Below, piece by piece: positions 6,681 through 9,800 of a stretch of 9,800 nucleotides of DNA. Below the pieces are notes generated by a model that was not told where the DNA came from, searched no databases, and was given only the letters and a program-made list of their open reading frames with translations. The position numbers were made by a program, and so were the translations under genes. The stretch's first letter is position 1. Every line of letters begins with the position of its first letter. This DNA comes from an uncultured Clostridia bacterium (GTDB lineage: Bacteria > Bacillota > Clostridia > Oscillospirales > Acutalibacteraceae), in contig CAMJHU010000033.1 of the NCBI GenBank assembly GCA_946405565.1, forward strand, positions 1 through 9,800, written 5' to 3'.

Positions 6681-6709
6681 TTGCAAAACCATAAACAATA
6701 TGCTACAAT
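6681..6709 (+). promoter_or_regulatory. Promoter of nadA-nadB
   Basis: TTGCAA (6681-6686) and TACAAT (6704-6709) are separated by 17 nt. TG at 6701-6702 gives an extended -10. Transcription from about 6716 would leave a leader of about 90 nt before nadA. Confidence 0.8.
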
Positions 6710-6726
6710 GAATCCATATTATTTGC

Positions 6727-6778
6727 GACAGAAAGGTTTCCCTCAGAAACGGGCTGTCAATAGTCGAATACGGTATTC
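6727..6778 (+). promoter_or_regulatory. Structured nadA leader with a 13-bp palindrome, possible regulatory site
   Basis: GACAG (6727-6731) can pair with CTGTC (6754-6758), enclosing GTTTC (6736-6740) paired with GAAAC (6746-6750) around a CCTCA loop. Just downstream, GAATAC-G-GTATTC (6766-6778) is a perfect 6+1+6 palindrome, a form typical of dimeric repressor operators. I do not recognise it as the NiaR site or as a known NAD riboswitch. Regulation of nadAB here is inference. Confidence 0.45.
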
Positions 6779-6804
6779 AAATCCACAACAAAGGATGGTT
6801 GCAT

Positions 6805-7725
6805 ATGAATCACGCGGAATTAAAACAAGCGATTTTGCAGGCAAAACAAGAAACCGGTACCCTCGTGCTGGCTCATACCTATCAGGACCCCGACATCATT
6901 GACATCGCCGACATCACCGGCGACAGCTTCGCCCTCTCCAAGGCGGCGGCGCAGGTCACGGACAAGCGTCGCGTGCTGATGTGCGGCGTGCGCTTCATGG
7001 CGGATACGGTCAAGATTCTCTCCCCGGATAAAGAAGTAATTCTTTCTCATAGAAAAGCCGCCTGCCCGATGGCGGAGCAGATTGCGCCCGAACGGGTCCG
7101 CGCCTTCCGTGAGGAAAATCCCGACGTCTGCGTCTGCGCCTATATCAACACCACCACCGCGCTCAAAGCCGAATGCGACGTCTGCGTCACTTCTTCTACC
7201 GCCGTGAAAATCGTCAAGGCGCTGCCTGCCGAACGCATTCTCTTTATCCCCGATCAGAATCTGGGCGGCTATGTGCGCCAGTTCGTCCCCGAAAAAGAGA
7301 TTATTCTGTGGGACGGCTGCTGTCCGACCCATCACAGCGTGTCGGTGGGCGACGTGGAAGCCGCCAGAGCGGCGCATCCCGGCGCGAAGATTGCCGTGCA
7401 TCCCGAATGCCGCAAAGAGGTGGTCGAACTGTGCGATTTCATCGGCTCCACGTCGGAAATCATCTCCTATGCCAAGAGCGTGGACGGCGACGTGATCATT
7501 GCCACGGAGCGCGGCGTCTGCGACAAGCTCCGCCGTGACTATCCTGAACGAGGCTTTTATCAGCTCGCGCCTCACAAGCTGGTCTGTCCCAACATGAAGA
7601 TGACCACGCTCCAGAATGTCTATGACGCGCTGCTTGGCAATTTCGGCGACGTCATCGAGATTGAAGAAGAACTGCGTCTCAAAGCCAAGCGCAGCATTGA
7701 CAATATGCTCAAATACGGCGGCTGA
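6805..7725 (+). CDS. nadA: Quinolinate synthase
   Basis: NadA condenses iminoaspartate with dihydroxyacetone phosphate to quinolinate, the second step of de novo NAD synthesis, using an oxygen-sensitive [4Fe-4S] cluster. The 306-residue length fits the short form of the family. Visible motifs are AHTYQDPDIIDIADITGDSF (23-42), CGVRFMADTVKILSP (60-74), AYINTTTALKAECD (112-125), and HPEC (199-202). The three expected cluster ligands are C87 (KAACPMA), C173 (GCCPTHH) and C261 (LVCPNMKMTTL). AAAGGA lies 9 nt before the ATG at 6805; an in-frame TTG at 6799 is too close to it. The gene leads a transcript with nadB, 64 nt downstream. Twelve cysteines in all is high, but C109, C111, C124 and C127 need not bind metal. 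A cysteine desulfurase upstream could supply its cluster sulfur. Confidence 0.97.
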   Translation: MNHAELKQAILQAKQETGTLVLAHTYQDPDIIDIADITGDSFALSKAAAQVTDKRRVLMCGVRFMADTVKILSPDKEVILSHRKAACPMAEQIAPERVRAFREENPDVCVCAYINTTTALKAECDVCVTSSTAVKIVKALPAERILFIPDQNLGGYVRQFVPEKEIILWDGCCPTHHSVSVGDVEAARAAHPGAKIAVHPECRKEVVELCDFIGSTSEIISYAKSVDGDVIIATERGVCDKLRRDYPERGFYQLAPHKLVCPNMKMTTLQNVYDALLGNFGDVIEIEEELRLKAKRSIDNMLKYGG

Positions 7726-7729
7726 GAAT

Positions 7730-7760
7730 AATTCGGAATGCGGAATTCGTAATTCGTAAT
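7730..7760. repeat. Degenerate 7-bp tandem repeats (AATTCGT-like) between nadA and nadB
   Basis: AATTCGG (7730), AATGCGG (7737), AATTCGT (7744) and AATTCGT (7751) follow each other exactly, with a trailing AAT. The block starts 5 nt after the nadA stop. It resembles the AATTCGGAAT-type intergenic repeats I recall from Oscillospiraceae-type genomes. That resemblance is memory-based, but the heptamer periodicity is directly visible. Confidence 0.6.
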
Positions 7761-7767
7761 GATTTGA

Positions 7768-7789
7768 TTCAGAAGGGTGTTTTTCTGAA
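7768..7789 (+). promoter_or_regulatory. Hairpin enclosing the nadB ribosome-binding site
   Basis: TTCAGAA (7768-7774) is the exact complement of TTCTGAA (7783-7789), which ends at the base before the nadB ATG. The probable ribosome-binding sequence AGAAGGG (7771-7777) lies partly in the left arm and partly in the 8-nt loop. The stem is AT-rich and weak, so it may only tune translation. Confidence 0.45.
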
Positions 7790-9262
7790 ATGAAAAATAA
7801 ATATGATGTAATTATTGTCGGCTCCGGCGTTTCGGGACTGTATGCCGCGCTCCAGTTCAGCGAGGATATTCATGTGCTGGTGGTCAGCAAGCGGGAACTG
7901 TCGCTCTCCAACAGTTCGCTCGCGCAGGGCGGCGTGGCGGCGGTACTCGATACCGACCACGACAATTTCAAGCTGCACATTGCCGATACACTCATCGCGG
8001 GCGGCTATAAAAACGATCTCTCCGCGCTGGAAGTGCTGGTGACGGAAGGTCCCTCCGATGTGCTGAAACTGCGGGAACTGGGCGTGAAATTTGACAGCGA
8101 CAGCGACGGCAACCTCCAGATGACGCTGGAAGGCGGTCACAGCCGTCACCGCATCGCCCATCACAAGGATTCCACCGGACGGGAAATCGTGCGGCAGCTC
8201 CTTGAATTGGTTGCCGAAAAGCCCAATGTCGAAATGGTGGAAAATACCACGATGTGTTCGCTCTCGAAGGACAGCGGCGGCGGCTTCTGGGTGGGTCTGA
8301 TGGACGAAGCAGGCATTCACGCGGTGTTCGCCCCCTATGTGATTCTTGGCACCGGCGGCATCGGGCGGGTTTTCAAATACACCACCAATTCCGCCATCGC
8401 CACCGGCGACGGCATCACCATGGCATACAACCTCGGCGCCACCATCAAAAACCTGTCCTACATACAGTTCCATCCCACCGGCTTTGCGCCGAAGGACGCG
8501 TCCCGCGAACGCTTCCTGATTTCCGAGGCGGTGCGCGGCGAGGGCGCGGTTCTGCGCAACGCCGAGGGCAACCGCTTTGTGGAAAATTACGACTACCGCG
8601 GTGAGCTGGCGCCCCGTGACGTGGTGTCGCGTATCATCATGCAGGAGGAAGAACGGCTCGGAAAGAGTGAGTTTTATCTGGATATCACCCACGAGGACGC
8701 GGATTTTGTGCGCAACCGCTTCCCGATGATTTACGAAAAGTGCCTCGAAGAAGGCATTGATATGACCAAGGAATGGATTCCCATCTATCCCACCCAGCAC
8801 TACCTGATGGGCGGCATCAATGTCGATACCAAGGGGCGCACCTCCGTTCCGGGACTTTACGCGGTGGGCGAGTGTTCCCACACCGGCATTCACGGCAAAA
8901 ACCGTCTCGCGAGCAATTCCCTGCTTGAAGCGCTGGTATTTTCCCGCCGCGCCGCAACGGATATCATTCTCAACCTCTGTGTCAACGGCAGTCCCGCCCC
9001 TAAGGACGAGCCTGTGTTGCCTTCCATGGAAGGCAGACCGCTTCGCAGCGGCATCCGCACGGCGATCCGCGATATTCTGCAGGAGTGCCATTTCGTCCGG
9101 CTCAATACCGAAAAGGCAAAGGAAAAACTGCCTGAAGTGGAAGCGCTCATTAAAGAAGTCTACGACGACGGCATCGCGATGTCCAAGGATTTGATTGAAG
9201 CCCGCAGCGCCGCGACGGTGGCGTATATCGTGCTGAGTGAAGATATCGCCAACGCACAATGA
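7790..9262 (+). CDS. nadB: L-aspartate oxidase, short C-terminus
   Basis: NadB is an FAD enzyme that oxidises L-aspartate to iminoaspartate, the substrate of NadA; in anaerobes fumarate is the likely electron acceptor. The 490-residue protein has the dinucleotide fold VIIVGSGVSGLYAAL (8-22) and the flavin contact SSLAQGGVAA (42-51). Active-site blocks are QFHPTGF (226-232, H228), EAVRGEG (246-252), APRD (274-277, R276), HYLMGGI (337-343, H337) and NRLASNSLLEALVF (371-384, R372). The spacing of R276, H337 and R372 agrees with R290, H351 and R386 of the E. coli enzyme. The C-terminal helical bundle is present, but the protein stops after VLSEDIANAQ, and the usual ESRGxHxRxDYP ending is absent. 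No other frame downstream restores it, so this is not an evident frameshift. The lineage may have a trimmed form. The succinate dehydrogenase/fumarate reductase flavoprotein family is a less likely alternative, given the nadA pairing. Confidence 0.95.
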   Translation: MKNKYDVIIVGSGVSGLYAALQFSEDIHVLVVSKRELSLSNSSLAQGGVAAVLDTDHDNFKLHIADTLIAGGYKNDLSALEVLVTEGPSDVLKLRELGVKFDSDSDGNLQMTLEGGHSRHRIAHHKDSTGREIVRQLLELVAEKPNVEMVENTTMCSLSKDSGGGFWVGLMDEAGIHAVFAPYVILGTGGIGRVFKYTTNSAIATGDGITMAYNLGATIKNLSYIQFHPTGFAPKDASRERFLISEAVRGEGAVLRNAEGNRFVENYDYRGELAPRDVVSRIIMQEEERLGKSEFYLDITHEDADFVRNRFPMIYEKCLEEGIDMTKEWIPIYPTQHYLMGGINVDTKGRTSVPGLYAVGECSHTGIHGKNRLASNSLLEALVFSRRAATDIILNLCVNGSPAPKDEPVLPSMEGRPLRSGIRTAIRDILQECHFVRLNTEKAKEKLPEVEALIKEVYDDGIAMSKDLIEARSAATVAYIVLSEDIANAQ

Positions 9263-9293
9263 CAGAAAGCCAAAATCCAAGGAGATTTTTGTC

Positions 9294-9800
9294 ATGAAAA
9301 TAACCGCTAAACTCGTCAGCCTGCTTGTCGCAGCAGCCATACTGTCCTGCGGACTTTCGGCGTGCCATCCGGATACACATTCCGCCGCTGAACCCGGCAC
9401 GTCCTCGTCCGCACCGTCTACAACGCATAAATTCTGCCCGGAGGACGCGGTGGTCAACGGAATGCAGCTGGGCGTTACAACACTGGAGCAAGCCAAGGAG
9501 ATACTCGGCGAATCGGTAGAAATAGGCACCGATGAGTGGCATAACGGGTACGAGGGTACTTACAGCATCATGTTTTATGAAGACGGCGACTACCTGTCAT
9601 TTTTCGAATTCTATGATATCAACGGGGACGGCAGCGAAAGACTGACCGCTGTCCGTGCGGAGGAGTCGCCCGCCTTTACCTTTGTCAACGGTCTGCACGT
9701 CGGCAGCACCAAGGACGATGTGCTTGCGACGTTTCTGTATGAGGATAATCCGGCACCGCTGTATTTCTATGACCCCGAACACTTTGACGAAAGCGGGGAG
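9294..9800 (+). CDS. Predicted lipoprotein with two related segments, cut by window edge
   Basis: The frame is open from ATG 9294 to the right edge (169 codons, no stop). The first 24 residues form a lipoprotein signal: a basic start (MKITAK), a hydrophobic core and the lipobox LSAC with C24 as the lipidated residue. Residues 25-45 are a Ser/Thr/Pro/Ala-rich linker. Two similar segments follow, NGMQLGVTTLEQAKEILGE (55-73) and NGLHVGSTKDDVLATFLYE (132-150). The pattern 'NG-G-T-a-e-L/F' is reminiscent of BamE/SmpA-type or repeated beta-lactamase-inhibitor-like folds, but I cannot name the family and give no function. AAGGAG lies 9 nt before the ATG. The gene begins 31 nt after the nadB stop with no terminator visible, so co-transcription with nadAB is possible, although a functional link is not evident. 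Confidence 0.8.
   Translation, partial: MKITAKLVSLLVAAAILSCGLSACHPDTHSAAEPGTSSSAPSTTHKFCPEDAVVNGMQLGVTTLEQAKEILGESVEIGTDEWHNGYEGTYSIMFYEDGDYLSFFEFYDINGDGSERLTAVRAEESPAFTFVNGLHVGSTKDDVLATFLYEDNPAPLYFYDPEHFDESGE

Noticed and set aside
7769..9529. A 586-codon open frame on the minus strand across nadB
   Set aside because: It is antisense to nadB, whose motifs are unmistakable; it shows no domain, has a histidine/valine-rich composition typical of complement frames in GC-rich genes, and lacks a credible start site.
1..9800. CRISPR array, transposase, tRNA, rRNA, toxin-antitoxin or defence genes
   Set aside because: None seen on either strand: no regularly spaced repeats with unique spacers, no recognisable tRNA-like cloverleaf and no proteins of these families among the supported genes.

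Overview
The window looks like chromosomal DNA from a moderately GC-rich, low-redox member of the Clostridia, most plausibly an Oscillospiraceae/Ruminococcaceae-type gut bacterium. This is inference from three things. The large single-chain PurL and the NadA and cysteine-desulfurase subtypes are clostridial in character. The GC-rich genes are separated by AT-rich gaps with textbook TTGNNN-17-TATAAT promoters. Two intergenic sequence motifs (near 3911-3943 and 7730-7760) resemble short dispersed repeats I associate with this group. No taxonomic search could be run.

Layout, left to right. The 5' third of purL (purine synthesis) runs off the left edge on the minus strand. A divergent promoter region with imperfect ~40-bp repeats follows. 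It drives a plus-strand fused Wzz/BY-kinase-like membrane protein with altered nucleotide-binding motifs, which ends at a bidirectional terminator. The terminator is shared with a convergent minus-strand DUF6273 gene that starts at TTG. Another divergent region, carrying a probable repeat and an inverted repeat, leads to ispF (isoprenoid synthesis), which ends at a strong hairpin terminator. Next come a small DUF3343-like protein and a class V aminotransferase-fold cysteine desulfurase, probably a sulfur (or selenium) transfer pair. The minus-strand rnhA ends 6 nt from the desulfurase stop. A third divergent promoter pair separates rnhA from nadA-nadB (quinolinate synthesis, the first two steps of de novo NAD synthesis). 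A truncated-by-edge lipoprotein gene follows nadB, and nadC is not seen.

Functional links: NadA needs an oxygen-sensitive [4Fe-4S] cluster, so a desulfurase less than 1 kb upstream of nadA is a plausible sulfur source, although rnhA lies between them on the other strand. The remaining genes are mostly housekeeping. I found no defence system, CRISPR array, transposase, tRNA or rRNA. The oddest items are the degenerate, apparently orphan BY-kinase-like protein with its repeat-bearing upstream region, the structured nadA leader, and NadB lacking its usual C-terminal motif.

All protein identities come from motif recognition by eye, and all promoter and terminator calls from reading the bases. 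No database search or folding program was used.
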